A stretch of DNA of 64,000 bases from Przewalskia tangutica. Its lineage: Eukaryota; Streptophyta; Magnoliopsida; Solanales; Solanaceae. The notes under the pieces were generated by a model. The model ran no database searches. It was not told the origin of the DNA and worked only from the letters and a program-made list of their open reading frames with translations. Where the stretch lies: assembly GCA_029844215.1 (NCBI GenBank), contig JAQGDG010000048.1:310001-374000 (forward strand), written 5' to 3'. This document shows, piece by piece, positions 25,291 through 36,220 of the stretch. The translations under genes were made by a program, and so were the position numbers. Position 1 is the stretch's first letter. Each line of letters begins with the position of its first letter.

Positions 25291-25995
25291 GTACGCCTAC
25301 CGTACTACATTATATATTGTAAAATATCATGCTTTAGGAAGAATCACATACCTTCTCGCGAAATCCACCGCCAAGTTGAATATGTCGCAGAGAGAATCAC
25401 CTATAATAGTCACGACATCTATCAAAGTCTAGACTACTCAAGGTCATTCTAAACAGAGGGTTCACAATTCTATGGAAAGTCAAGCACTTCCTACCCTATG
25501 AGCTATATAAGTTTATCAGTAACAATTCTATGTAAGTACAATTTGATTATTCTTCTTTAAACCCTTCTATCGTGATAATACCAATTCTATTCTCGCAATA
25601 TTCTTCTAAGTATTTAATACTTATTCTTATACTACTACAAGATGTATTCTCTAATTCAAAAGAGGGTTAGGATTATTTACCTCGGTAAGCCCAATAATAT
25701 CCTAGATAAAGTCGCACTGAGCAAGGTTTTGCTCCAAGTTGTACGCTCCATGAAACCTTAGAAGTTCTTCACAACTTCTACTAAGTACTATGATTTGGGC
25801 TAGGTATTTTGGGCATTATAACAATACTAGAAGGCAACTTTTCTACCATGAGGGGGTAGATTTCAGCTAGGCTAGTGGAGGCCTCGCCAACTTTACTCAA
25901 GGGGGAAGGTGTTTGGACGAAATGGCTTTAGGAGAGGAGAGGATTTTTCAAGACTTGGAAGTAATTTTGTGGATGAAGAACTCTTCATCTAAGGG

Positions 25996-26007
25996 GGTAT
26001 TTATAGG
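25996..26007 (-). promoter_or_regulatory. TATA box of E 5' LTR
   Basis: CCTATAAATACC on the minus strand; this would drive transcription of E. Confidence 0.65.
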
Positions 26008-26431
26008 TCAAGCCATGGCCAACCAAGGGCCAAGATGATGCCAAGTGCAAGGCAAGTGTAGGGTGAGGATTTAGGCAAGTGTCCATTCTATCTACTACAC
26101 ACAAATATCCTACCAACTCCTTGACTTGTGCAAAGGCACAAAAAACGTGCCAACCTTGTCCAATTCGTCCAATGGACGATTTCAAGTCCACCAATTGGAG
26201 GGTGGCAAGTGTCGCCCTCCCGTTGGTCCAAAATGTTTCGTCTCTCGGAAAAATCCGCAAAAATTAGAAATGGCATAGCCGGAATTTACCCTACGAAAGC
26301 TGTGGAAACGTTTCGTCGGAAAACGATTCTTTTAGCGAGTTGTGCACAATTTTCGAACTTGGCCTAACTTTAAGGCTAAACTTTCGTACGTACGCCCTTA
26401 CGTACATACTCCGGAAATACGGTGTATAACA

Positions 26432-26624
26432 CCTTGTTCTTAGAAATATCCTACGAAGAGATCTAGAGGTTAATAGATGTTTCATGGACATTATAGGTTG
26501 AAGTACTACGAGTAGCGTATTCTACTTGAAGGGTGGAAAAGGGCTAGCAATGTTATAGTACTTTGGAGCGTTTTGCTAATTGTCGATAATCGTCGCGAGG
26601 TATGTGAACCTCTTCCTATCCTTT
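26432..26624 (+). repeat. LTR D, segment 1
   Basis: Type 1 LTR sequence (CCTTGTTCTTAGAAAT onward) matching K at 51758-51950. It is cut on the left by E and on the right by A, and continues at 37938. Confidence 0.8.
26620..26624. repeat. Target-site duplication of A, left copy (CCTTT)
   Basis: CCTTT directly before A and again at 37933-37937. Joined, the flanks read CTATCCTTTCTAGCATGAT, as in intact LTRs. Confidence 0.85.
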
Positions 26625-27052
26625 TGTTATACCCCGTATTTCCAGAGTATGTACGTAAGGGAATACGTACAAAAGTCTAGCCTTAAAGTTTAGGCACAAG
26701 ACGTTTTTTTTGGGCACAACTCACAAAACGAATAGTTTTCCGACGAAACGTTTCCACAGCTATCGTAGGGTAAATTCCGGCTATGCCATTTCTAATTTTT
26801 GCGGATTTTTCCGAGAGACGAAACATTTTGGACCAACGGGAGGGCGACACTTGGCACCCTCCAATTGGTGGACTTGAAATCGTCCATTGGATGAATTGGG
26901 GTTAGATTGGCACGTTTTTTGTGCCTTGGCACAAGTCAAGGAGTTGGTAGGATATTTTGTGTGCAAGTTGGCCAAGGACACTTGCCCTAATCTTGACCTT
27001 ACACTTGCCTAGCACTTGGCTAAATCTTGGCCCTTGGTTGGCCATGTCTTGA

Positions 27053-27064
27053 CCTATAAATACC
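27053..27064 (+). promoter_or_regulatory. TATA box of solo LTR A
   Basis: CCTATAAATACC in the left piece of A. Transcripts would run into B. Confidence 0.6.
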
Positions 27065-27345
27065 CTTAAGATGAAGAGTTCTTCATCCACAAATTCCTTT
27101 CCAAGTCTTGAAAATCCTCTCCTCTCCCTTATAGCCTTTTCGTCCAACACCCCCTTTTAGTGAGCTTGGCCGAGTCAAACCCTACCTAGCCTATCCGATA
27201 TCTACACCCCTCCCTTGGTAGAAAAGTTGCCTTCTAGTATTGTTATAATGCCCAAAATACCCTAGCCCAAATCCCTTAGTCCTTAGTAGAAGTTGTGAAG
27301 AACTTCTAAGGTTTCTTCGAGCTACCGGAGCGTACAACTTAGGAG

Positions 27346-27350
27346 CTAAA
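27346..27350. repeat. Target-site duplication of B, left copy (CTAAA)
   Basis: CTAAA before B and again at 36216-36220. Joined, the flanks read GAGCTAAACCTTGCTCA, as in uninterrupted LTRs. Confidence 0.88.
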
Positions 27351-27756
27351 TGTTATACCCCGTATTTCCAGAGTATGTACGTAAGGGAATACGTACAAAA
27401 GTCTAGCCTTAAAGTTTAGGCAAAACATTTTTATTTGTGCACAACTCGCTAAAAGAATCGTTTTCCGACGAAACGTTTCCACAGCTTTCGTAGGGTAAAT
27501 TCCGGCTATGCCATTTCTAATTTTTGCGGATTTTTCCGAGAGACGAAACATTTTGGACCAACGGGAGGGCGACACTTGGCACCCTCCAATTGGTGGACTT
27601 GAAATCGTCCATTGGATTAATTGGGGTTAGATTGGCACGTTTTTTGTGCCTTGGCACAAGTCAAGGAGTTGGTAGGATATTTGTGTATAGTTAATCCTCA
27701 CCCTACACTTGCCTTGCACTTGTCTTAATCTTGGCCATTGGTTGGCCACTTCTTGA

Positions 27757-27768
27757 CCTATAAATACC
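27757..27768 (+). promoter_or_regulatory. TATA box of B 5' LTR
   Basis: CCTATAAATACC after the TTGGCCATTGGTTGGCC block; this would drive the genomic RNA of B. Confidence 0.65.
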
Positions 27769-28518
27769 CCCTTAGAGATGAAGAGTTCTTCATCCACAAA
27801 TCTTTCCAAGTCTTGAAAATCCTCTCCTCTCCTTGGTAGTCTTTTCGTCCAACACCTACCCCCTCCCTGAAGGCCCTTGGCCGAATACCCCTCTAGCCTA
27901 GTAGTTTGGCCGAGGCCCCCTAGCCTAGCCAAAAATCTACCCTCCCTTGGTAGAAAAGTTGTCTTCTAGTATTGTTATAATGCCCAAAATACCCTAGCCC
28001 AAATACCTTAGTACTTAGTGAAGTTGTGAAGAACTTCTAAGGTTTCCTCGAGCATACAACTTAGAGCAAAACCTTGCTCATGCGCGACTTTTCTAGGATA
28101 TTATTGGGCTTACCGAGGTAACTAATCCTAACCTCTTTGAATTAGAGAATACTTACGTTGTAGTATAAGAATAAGTATAAATACTTAGAATAATATAGCA
28201 GATAGAATTGAATCATATCACAAAGAAGGGTTTAAAAGAAGAATAATCAAATCAGATTACATAGGACTGTTTTCACAGTGGACTTATATAGCTCACCGGG
28301 TAGGGAAGTGCTGCCCAACTTTCCATAAAATTGTGAACCCTCTGTTTAGAATGACCTTCAGAGTAGTCTTTGATAGATGTATGTGACTATTATAGGCTGA
28401 CTCTCTGCGCGCGACATATTCAACTTGGCAGGTGGTTTTCGCTGAGAAGGTATGTGATTCTTCCTAAAGCATGATATTTTACAATATATATAGTACGGTA
28501 GACGTACATGTGTTAACT

Positions 28519-28634
28519 GAATAATAACTACGGCAATGTCTTTTACTTAAGCCTGAATAACACTTACGGAAATGCCTCACGGCTTAAGCCTGAATAACAC
28601 TTACGGCAATGCCTCACGGCTTAAGCCTCAATAA
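28519..28634 (+). repeat. 37-base minisatellite in B 5' LTR
   Basis: Three units of GAATAACACTTACGGCAATG then CCTCACGGCTTAAGCCT. The first unit is the diverged ancestral form with TCTTTTACTTAAGCC. Confidence 0.8.
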
Positions 28635-29830
28635 TAAAGATCCAAAGCATTTCAAAAGAATCTTGAATCATTTTTAATGTAAGAGAACTAATTGGTTTTT
28701 AAACGTGCTTAAGAGTTATACTAGCTTTATGGGAAGTTAAGTATAAACACTTAATATTTATAAAAGAAACAGTTTGCCTATGTGTTTATAATGACTTATA
28801 TTGAATTGTGAAAAGAATAATAAGATGGTTTGATAAGTAGACATGATATGATGCTATGTGTTAGTGTCTTGTAAAGTTTGTGTAAAAGAGTATTCTTGTT
28901 GTGCTTATGTTGTTTAACGATAAGTCGTTAGGTTAGTGTAACATCACTCACCTCTTGACATATTACCGGGGTTAAGCCGCCTCCACGCGGTAGACTCAAA
29001 GTGTCCGGGACCATGATTCGAGAATACCTCATGCGGGTCCAAGGGACCTATGCGGAGCTACGGAGTTCCGTGTTAGTGTGCGGGTTATACCTCACGCGGT
29101 CTATGTGGCCATGCGCGACTACGAGTCCAGACGATGCCGAGGAGTAGCTACCCTCGACGCGGGTTATATACCCTATGCGGGCCTATGTGATTGGCCTATG
29201 CGGACTACGGGAGTCCAGGATTAGGCTTGCATGGTGATACTACGGGCAATTGGCCCTGCTTCGATCATTCGCAGCCTAGAAAAGACCTGTTACAATTTAC
29301 CTATTGCTGCTCTTGTTTGTGATGTGGCACTATGTGCGGTTTCCTTGGTTGCTTCATACATACTTGCAAAACTGTTTTTAAAATGATATGTTTCATTTAA
29401 GTATTTTACAGTTTCATATACTTAGTACCGTTGTATCGACTTCCTTCTGGGCCGCTCATGCCGCAGGTAAGGCAAGGTGTGCTAGATCCACATTCTTAGG
29501 ATCTCTACGCTGGTGTCGAGCTCCATCTTTCCGAGGCTCTACTTTTAGGTATGATCTCCTGCTTTAGATAGTTTTGTACAGTCGGGTATGGCGGCCCCGT
29601 CCCGCCATAGTTGTATATTTCAGAGGTCAGTAGTCATGTTGTATGCTTGGATGTAATCGCCAAACCATGTTTATATATATATATGCCGAAAGGCGATGTT
29701 TTCTCACATAAACCGTGTCTTATTTTATAAATCGTTTTCATGTCTTGCTTTATATTTCCGCCGATTACTCGATGTATGACTACTTGGGTGCCTAAGACAC
29801 CATCACGCCCCGAACGGGTCGTGACAAAAG

Positions 29831-29841
29831 TGGTATCGAGC
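29831..29841 (+). other. Primer binding site of B (tRNA-Met)
   Basis: TGGTATCGAGC, four bases after the LTR end. Confidence 0.8.
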
Positions 29842-30020
29842 GCTAATCCTCTGAAAGTGTCTACGCATCGTATCTAGTAGTTCGATTATCTGTGTTGTGC
29901 ACCACACCAATAATCGTGAGGCTATAGGATATTTAGGATTGGTTTCATTTTTCTCATTCCGAGATCGTGCTTTAGAGTGTTATAGGTTGGACCCTCTAAC
30001 GTATTCCTTTCCCCACGCTT

Positions 30021-31140
30021 ATGCCTCCACGTAAGGCAACCCGCCCGTGGCGGCAAGGCAATGGCGAGTCGCTAGCGTGACACCCAGAGTCACGAGGCCT
30101 GTGCCCGCCATACCGTAGACGGCGAGTTCTATGACGCCGCCAGCCAAAGAGACCACAGCACCCACACCTCCGCCCCACACCGGGCGAGGAGTTAGGCAAG
30201 GAGATGGCCCACTATTGGCTAAAGTCAGGCCCGACACGAGAGAGGCCGGATGCGCCTGGGGCCCAGCCCACGGCCGCACCGTGGTACACCCGAGGCGTAT
30301 AGTTTGAGGCTACGAGATTTCGAGTCAGAGCCCGCCGTAGTTTTACGGTCGAGGCGGAGGATGATCCGCAGGAGTTCATCCGTCGCCTTCATGGATCACG
30401 CGGTGATCAAGGCCTCAGAGACAGTCCGTGACCTTCGGTTTGCATCGGCCGCGTGATACCGCAGCCGATTGGTTTGATTCGCGAGTTATCCCGGGAGAGC
30501 ACGCGCCCCACTACTGGGATGAGTTCTCGAGGCTTTCCTCACTCACTTCTTGCCTCCACAGATGGCGAGGCGCGGCCGATAGATTTTACCGCCGAGGCAG
30601 AGGACGACCGCCGTGAGTACAATGTCGAGTTTGATTCATCGCTCGATATGTCCCAAAGATTGGTAGCGATTATGGAGGATAGGGTACACCGCCACGCCAC
30701 CGCTAGATGACTATATGGCCGAAGTCGTATGCGGGTGTTTTTCTTCACCGTATGGACATTACCCGCACGCAGCTCATGCTCAGGATGTGAGGAGCGTAGA
30801 GACCGCCGGGTTGATGTGCAGCAGCAGGTAAGACCAGGACGGCAGGGTCTTTTGGTGGCTATCGTGGTGGACGGCCTCAGCAGCAGTCTAGATTTGCACC
30901 ACAGCCAGCTCAGAGCACTCCTGCACCGTCCTCAGCACAGCCAGGATATTCGAGGCGCACTGTGGCCCCGTGACTTCGTGACGTCCGTAGCGCAGAGGTA
31001 TCGCCGATCGGACCACCTCGCCGGTGGCCGATGCGATCCCACTTCGAGTTGTGGTGCTTCTACGGAGCTTGTTTCAGTGGCCAGCGGGGTCACTATGCGA
31101 GGAACCGTCCACCGCGGCGGCTTGATGGTAGGGTCACCTA
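30021..31140 (+). pseudogene. gag of element B (frameshifted)
   Basis: The start is the ATG at 30021 (MPPRKATRP), preceded by a leader of about 180 bases. Readable pieces include a central Gag stretch near 30450-30710, with RPIDFTAEAEDDRREYNVEF then SSLDMSQRLVAIMEDRVHRH, and a nucleocapsid segment near 31040-31120 reading YGACF, then GQRGHYARN. The latter is a CCHC zinc knuckle with its frame disturbed. Gag assembles the particle and binds element RNA. It runs into protease without a visible separate start, as in single-polyprotein chromoviruses. Confidence 0.8.
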
Positions 31141-31269
31141 CGTTCTTTCACCGGTCTTCTTCATCCCCGATAGTTACTCGCCGGAGGGCAAGGTACTCAT
31201 GGGCCGGCAGTCGCGGCGCAGGTCGTGGCGCTGGTCCCGATTCTAGCGGTCCTCGTAACCGCATATATG

Positions 31270-31790
31270 CTTTGTCCACCGACAGATCGTGAGGCCTCAC
31301 CGATGTCGCCACAGTACCTTATCGCCTCGGGTTTGATGTTTATGCCTTGATAGATCCGGTTCTACTGCCCATATATCTCCCTGTTGCTAGTAGGATAGGG
31401 ATAGAGCCCGAGTCCATAGACCCTTTCGAGGTAGCTACGCCAGTGGTGATTCGGTAGCTCGGCGGGTATATAGAGCTTGTCCCGTGACCATTTACGGTCG
31501 TCGGACCAGCCGACTTGATTGAGTTGGAGATGATTGACTTCGACATGATCACGGGACGGATTGGCTAGCTTCTTGCTACGCCAATGTAGACCGCAGAGAG
31601 AGTAGTACGGTTCCAGCTTTCCGAGCGGTTGTTGAGGGAGGAGCACGGTATCGCCGGTGGTAGGTTTATTTCCTACCTCAAGGCTAGGAAGATGGTGCGT
31701 AAGGGTATATCTACCATCTCGCTCGTGTTTGATAATCAAGCCGCGGTACCAGATTTTCATCGGGCCAGAGTCACGAGTTCCCGACGTGTT
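31270..31790 (+). pseudogene. Aspartic protease region of B
   Basis: The segment GFDVYALIDP-like sequence near 31335-31360 includes the active-site aspartate codon at about 31353. The following codons read Val-Leu in place of the expected Gly-Ser, which looks like a one-base loss in a run of Gs; L has the identical change while E keeps a G-S-T reading. Downstream sequence to about 31760 corresponds to the linker into RT, including the SYLKAR and IYHL-like region. Confidence 0.7.
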
Positions 31791-31989
31791 TCCGCATGAC
31801 CTCCGTATCCTCCCGAGGGAGATTGAGTTTTGAATTGACATATTGCGCACACTCGGCCTATTTCCATTCCGCCATACGTAATGGCACCGCCGAGTTGAGA
31901 GAGTCAAGGATCAACTTAGAGATTTGCCGAGAAGCGGCTTCATCGTGCCTAGTGTTTCTCCCCGGGAGCGCCTATTGTTCGTGAAGAAG

Positions 31990-32430
31990 AAGGGACGACG
32001 CCGCACGCATGTGTTGATTACAGCATGAACAAGGTGACCATTAAGAACAGATACCCTTCCTGTGATTGATGATTTGTTCGACCAGCGGTGGTGCGAGATG
32101 TTTCTCCAAGATTGATCTACGATCGGGCTATCATCAAAGTAGTCGAGAGAGGTGGATGTCCCTAGATCGCATTCCGACCCGCGGACGCATTATGAGTTCG
32201 TGGTCATGTCTTTTGGGTTGACCAATGCTCCGGCGGTATTCATGGATTTGATGAACCGAGTGTTCAAACCATTTTTGGACACGCTTGTGATAGTGTTCAT
32301 TGATGATATCTTGGTTTATTCTCGCCAGAGCAGAGTACGCGAGCACTTCGGCGATGGCCGACAGCTTCCAGATCAGCAGCTTGACGCCAAGTTTTCCAAA
32401 TGTGAGTTTTGTTGACTTCGCATGCTTGGG
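31990..32430 (+). pseudogene. Reverse transcriptase of B (partly readable)
   Basis: A continuous 87-residue frame (32152-32415) contains YEFVVMSFGLTNAPAVFMDL, then MNRVFKPFLDTLVIVFIDD and ILVYSR. These are the palm and active-site motifs of Ty3/gypsy RT; FIDD near 32297-32308 holds the catalytic aspartates. Just upstream, fragments of the template-binding region (VDY, NRYP, KIDL) can be read in other frames between 32010 and 32150. The frame breaks near 32415 at the thumb, at the same place as in L. Confidence 0.88.
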
Positions 32431-33020
32431 CATATTGTGGGCCGATGGCATTCGAGTGGATACGCCAAGATCGAGGCAATGACTTGCCTAGACCTACTCC
32501 GGCGAGGTTCGCAGCTCGGGCCTTGCAGGATATTATCTACGGTTCGTGGAGAAGTTTGCTTCTATCTCGCACCATTGACTAGGCTGACTCGTAAGGCGCC
32601 AAGTTTCGTGGACTGATGCTTGTGAGCGTGGTTTCGATTCCGAAAGAGAGATCGACGACCGCCTGCTTCTTACTCTTCCGTAGGTCCATGGTTATGTCGT
32701 ATTGTGATCGCGGGCATCGGGTTGGGATGTGTGTTGATGCAGATGGCAGGGTTATAACATACGATCCCGACACCAAGAAACACGAGAGGAACTACCCCAC
32801 CCATGATTTGGAGTCGCGGCCGTGATTCACGCCAAGATCCGAGGCACTATTTGTATGGGTTCACGTGGATATTTTTATCACCACAAGAGCCTCCAGATAT
32901 CTTCAAACGAGGAGCCGAACTTACGGCGTAGACGTGGTTAGAGTTGCTTAAGGATTACGATGTTGATATCCCGTACCACCCGGAAGGCCAATGTTGTGGC
33001 GTATGCTCTTAGTCGTAGGT
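32430..33020 (+). pseudogene. RNase H domain of B (frameshifted)
   Basis: Pieces include GHIV and DGIRVDTPKIEA near 32430-32475, PLTRLTRKA near 32573-32600, a YCD motif with the first catalytic aspartate near 32699-32710, KKHERNYPTHDLE near 32775-32815, and LLKDYDVDI near 32945-32970. The HHKSLQ-like stretch near 32880 lacks the aspartate expected before it. This is the Ty3-type connection and RNase H region, broken by several indels. Confidence 0.75.
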
Positions 33021-33279
33021 CGATGGGAGCCTATCGGATGTGCGTAGAGAGGAGGGACATGGTTCGTGATTTGCACCGCTAGCGAGCCTTGGTGTCCGCT
33101 TGATTGATTCCGATAGCAGTGGGGTTAGAGTTCGAGGTTGCCGAGTCTTCCATCGCTGAGGAGGTGAAGAGGCAATAGCTCGAGGATCCACTTTGATTCG
33201 ATATCGTGATACAGCCTCTTCGTGAGGCGCGGTCCTGAGGTAGCACCATGGGGTGCTAAGGTTTGAGGGCGATTGTGTG

Positions 33280-34330
33280 TTCCGGATGTTTCGTGACTTC
33301 TGGCAAGTGTTCTCGGGAAGCACACAAGCGCACTCTATCCATCCGGTCGACCAAGATGTACCACGACCTTAGATCCGTATTGGTGGGATGGCTTGAAGAG
33401 GACGCCGCAGTTCGTAGCTCGCCCATGTTGTCGCAGTGAAGGTAGAGCACCGCAGGCCCGTGGTTTGTTGCAGCGATAGAGATCCCGACCGGAAGTGGGA
33501 GGTAATCAACATGGATTTTATCACGGATTACCTCGCACTCGGAGAGACATGATTCTATATGGGTTATCGCCGACAGTCGACGAAATCAGCCCACTTTCTT
33601 CCCGTCAGACGACTTTTCACCGAGGATTATGCCGACTTTACATCCGAGAGATCGCCGATCGCATGGAGTCCCTACTTCGATCATATCGCATGCAGGAGCC
33701 CGCCTTACGGCTAACTTATTGATGTCCTTCAAGAGGGGTTTAGGACGCAGTTTGCCCGAGCATCGCATTTCATCCACGCATGTGACGGACAGCAGAGCGC
33801 ACTATCCGCACTCGAGGATATGCCGCGAGCCCGTGTTATTGACTTCAGTGGTAGTTGGGAGGATCATTTGCCTCTAGTTGAGTTCGCGTATAATAATAGC
33901 TACCACTCCAGTATTCAGATGGCGCCTTACGAGGCCTTGTATGGGAGGAAGTGCAGATCGCCTATAGGTTGGTTCGATGTGGGCGAGGTGCAGCTAGTGG
34001 GACCAGATTTGGTACAAAGCGATGGATAAGGTGAAGCTTATCCGAGAGCGCTATCGATACCGAGTCGATGTAAGTCGATGCAGATCATCGTCGCTGCACC
34101 TTGAGTTCGAGGTTCATGATTGGTTTTCCTAAAGGTGTCACCCATGAAGCGGTGTGATGAGATTCGGAAGAAGGGAAACTCAATTTCAGGTACATCGGGC
34201 CGCTTCAGATTGTCCGCAGGTAGGCAAGGTTGCTACGAGTTGGATCTGCCGTCCGATCCGGAGGCAAAGCATCCGGTTTTTCACGATCTATGCTGAGGAG
34301 ATGTATCGGGGATCCATCTAGGGTACACCC
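33280..34330 (+). pseudogene. Integrase of B (partly readable)
   Basis: The N-terminal HHCC zinc finger begins near 33345 (TKMYHDLR) with its cysteines near 33425-33440. The catalytic core includes NMDFIT near 33508-33525 and continues to a 70-residue readable frame at 33820-34029 with DFSGSWEDHLPLVEFAYNNS, then PYEALYGRKCRSPIGWFDVG. The C-terminal module includes FEVHDWF and LKGVTHE-like pieces near 34100-34150. This enzyme inserts element cDNA. Frameshifts disable it as written. Confidence 0.88.
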
Positions 34331-34339
34331 GATTGACGA

Positions 34340-34520
34340 TGTCCAGGTGACCGAGGGGTTATCGTATGAGGAGATTCCCATAGCGATAGTCGATCGTCAG
34401 GTTAGGCGTCTGCGGACCAAGGACGTGGCTTCATCAAAGTCTTGTGGCGGAACGAGCTAAGTGAGGAGATGACGTGGGAAGCCGAGGAGGATATGAGGCG
34501 TAGTATCTCACCTATTCCCA
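34340..34520 (+). pseudogene. Chromodomain of B integrase
   Basis: Reads DDVQVTEGLSYEEIPIAIVD then RQVRRLRTKDVAS, followed in another frame by VLWRNE and EEDMRR. The match to the C-terminal chromodomain of Tekay/Del-like chromoviruses is by motif order and position. The classical aromatic cage appears incomplete, as in plant chromodomains of this kind. Confidence 0.65.
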
Positions 34521-34646
34521 CACCTCCGTAATTCACTTTCCTACTTGTAAATTTTCGTTATCGCTTCGCCAAGTGTTGTTCTCGCGGTGTGTGGCATTTG
34601 CAATCATAAAGTTATGAAGAATCTTATCGTTAATCGTTTGGGAAGG

Positions 34647-34675
34647 AACATTCGACGAATGTTTGGCGAGGAGAA
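34647..34675 (+). other. Palindrome and polypurine tract of B
   Basis: AACATTCGACGAATGTT, then GGCGAGGAGAA directly before the 3' LTR. Confidence 0.82.
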
Positions 34676-36215
34676 TGTTATCACGAGAAGGGTTTAAAAG
34701 AAGAATAATCAAATCAGATTTACATAGGACTGCTTTCACAGCCGACTTATATAGCTCACCGGCAGGGAAGTCTGCCCAACTTTCCATAAAATTGTGAACC
34801 CTCTGCTTAGAATGACCTTGAGTAGTCTTTGATAGATGTCTGACTATTATAGGTCGACTCTCACGCGACATATTCAACTTGGCAGGTGGTTTTCGCTGAG
34901 AAGGTATGTGATTCTTCCTAAAGAATGATATTTTACAATATATATAGTACGGTAGACGTACATGTGTTAACTGAATAATAACTACGACAATGTCTTTTAC
35001 TTAAGCCTGAATAACACTTACGGCAATGCCTCACGGCTTAAGCCTGAATAACACTTACGGCAATGCCTCACGGCTTAAGCCTGAATAATAAAGATCTGAA
35101 AGCATTTCAAAAGAATACTGAATCATTTTTAACAGAAGAGAACTAATTGGTTTTTAAACAGAAGCTTAAGAGTTATGCTAGCTTTATGGGAAGTTAAGTA
35201 TAACCACTTAAGATTTATAAAAGAAACAGTTTGCTTATGTGTTTATAACAGACTTATATTGAATTGTGAAAAGAATAATAAGATGGTTTGATAAGTAGAC
35301 ATGATATGATGCTATGTGTGTTAGGTTAGTGTAACATCACTCACCTCTTGACATATTACCGGGGGTTAAGCTGCCCTCCGATGCGGGGTAGACTCAGGCG
35401 GTCTGGGACCATGATTCGAGAATACCTGCTGGTCCAAGGACCTATGCGAGCTACGGAGTTCCGTGTTAGTGCGGGTTATACCTCACGCGTCTATGTGGCC
35501 ATGCGGACTACGAGTCCGGGACGATGCCGAGGAGTAGCTACCGACGCGGGTTATATACCCTACGCGCCTACGTGATTGGCCTATACGCGACTACGGAGTC
35601 CGTGATTAGGCTTGCATGGTGATACTACGAAATTGGCCCCGCTCGATCATTCGCAGCCTAGAAAAGACTCGCTACAATTTACCTATCACGCTTTGTTTGT
35701 GATGTGGCACTATGCGCGTTTCCTCGTTGCTTCATACATACTTGCAAAACTGCTTTTTAAAATGATATGTTTCATTTAAGTATTTTACGCTTCATATACT
35801 TAGTACCTATTGTCTCGACCTCCTTCTGGCCGTTCATGCCGCAGTAAGCGGCAGTGCTAGATCCACATTCTTAGGATCTCTACGTTGGTGTCGAGCTCCA
35901 TCTTTTCCGAGGCTCTACTTTGGGTATGATCTCCCTGTTGTAGATAGTTTTGCTGACAGGTATGGCGGGGCCCTGTCCCGCCATAGTTGTATATTTCCTT
36001 AGAGGTCTGTAGTCATGTTGTACAGTGTCAGATGTAACTGCCAAACCATGTTTATATATATATATGGCGAAAGGCGATGTTTTCTCACATAAACTGTGTC
36101 TTATTTTATAAACTGTTTCATGTCTTGCTTTATATTTCCGCTGATTACTCTGATGTATGACTACTTGGGTGCCCCGGTAAGGCACCAGTCACGGGCCCCG
36201 GAACGGGTCGTGACA
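34676..36215 (+). repeat. 3' LTR of B with internal deletion
   Basis: Begins TGTTAT but then jumps to CACGAGAAGGGTTTAAAAG, which corresponds to about 28217 in the 5' LTR. Some 860 bases, covering U3, TATA box and R, are missing. The rest matches the 5' LTR to GGGTCGTGACA. Confidence 0.9.
34975..35090 (+). repeat. 37-base minisatellite in B 3' LTR
   Basis: Three units, the same number as in the 5' LTR. Confidence 0.78.
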
Positions 36216-36220
36216 CTAAA

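Larger units (their letters stand above)
1..26431 (-). mobile_element. Element E: type 2 Ty3/gypsy chromovirus, split by element G
   Basis: This is a minus-strand LTR retrotransposon with its 5' LTR at 23990-26431, primer binding site at 23975-23986, gag at 22753-23800, pol at 845-4259, and the first part of its 3' LTR at 1-687; the 3' LTR runs off the left edge. Element G (4260-22752) interrupts it near the gag/protease boundary: sequence on either side of G matches the continuous gag-protease region of element B. E's right edge abuts sequence that continues LTR D, so E inserted into D. Its own target duplication cannot be tested because the left end lies outside the window. Confidence 0.88.
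23990..26431 (-). repeat. 5' LTR of element E
   Basis: A 2.44-kb type 2 LTR, reading TGTTATACACCGTATTTCC from 26431 leftwards and ending GGTCGTGACA at 23990. It matches solo LTR A and the LTRs of B and L. Confidence 0.9.
27351..29826 (+). repeat. 5' LTR of B
   Basis: A 2,476-base type 2 LTR from TGTTATACCCCGTATTTCC to GGGTCGTGACA. Confidence 0.92.
27351..36215 (+). mobile_element. Element B: full-length type 2 chromovirus
   Basis: An 8,865-base gag-pol LTR retrotransposon with a perfect CTAAA target duplication: 5' LTR 27351-29826, primer binding site 29831, gag, protease, RT, RNase H, integrase, chromodomain, palindrome, polypurine tract, and a 3' LTR (34676-36215) with a large internal deletion. 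The domain order is that of Ty3/gypsy chromoviruses. No frame is open for long: the longest pol piece is under 100 residues. Confidence 0.92.

Noticed and set aside
30729..31292. A 187-codon frame in element B
   Set aside because: Only part of it corresponds to the Gag frame. The rest is an out-of-frame reading of the gag-protease region caused by indels, so I annotated the domains by homology between copies instead.
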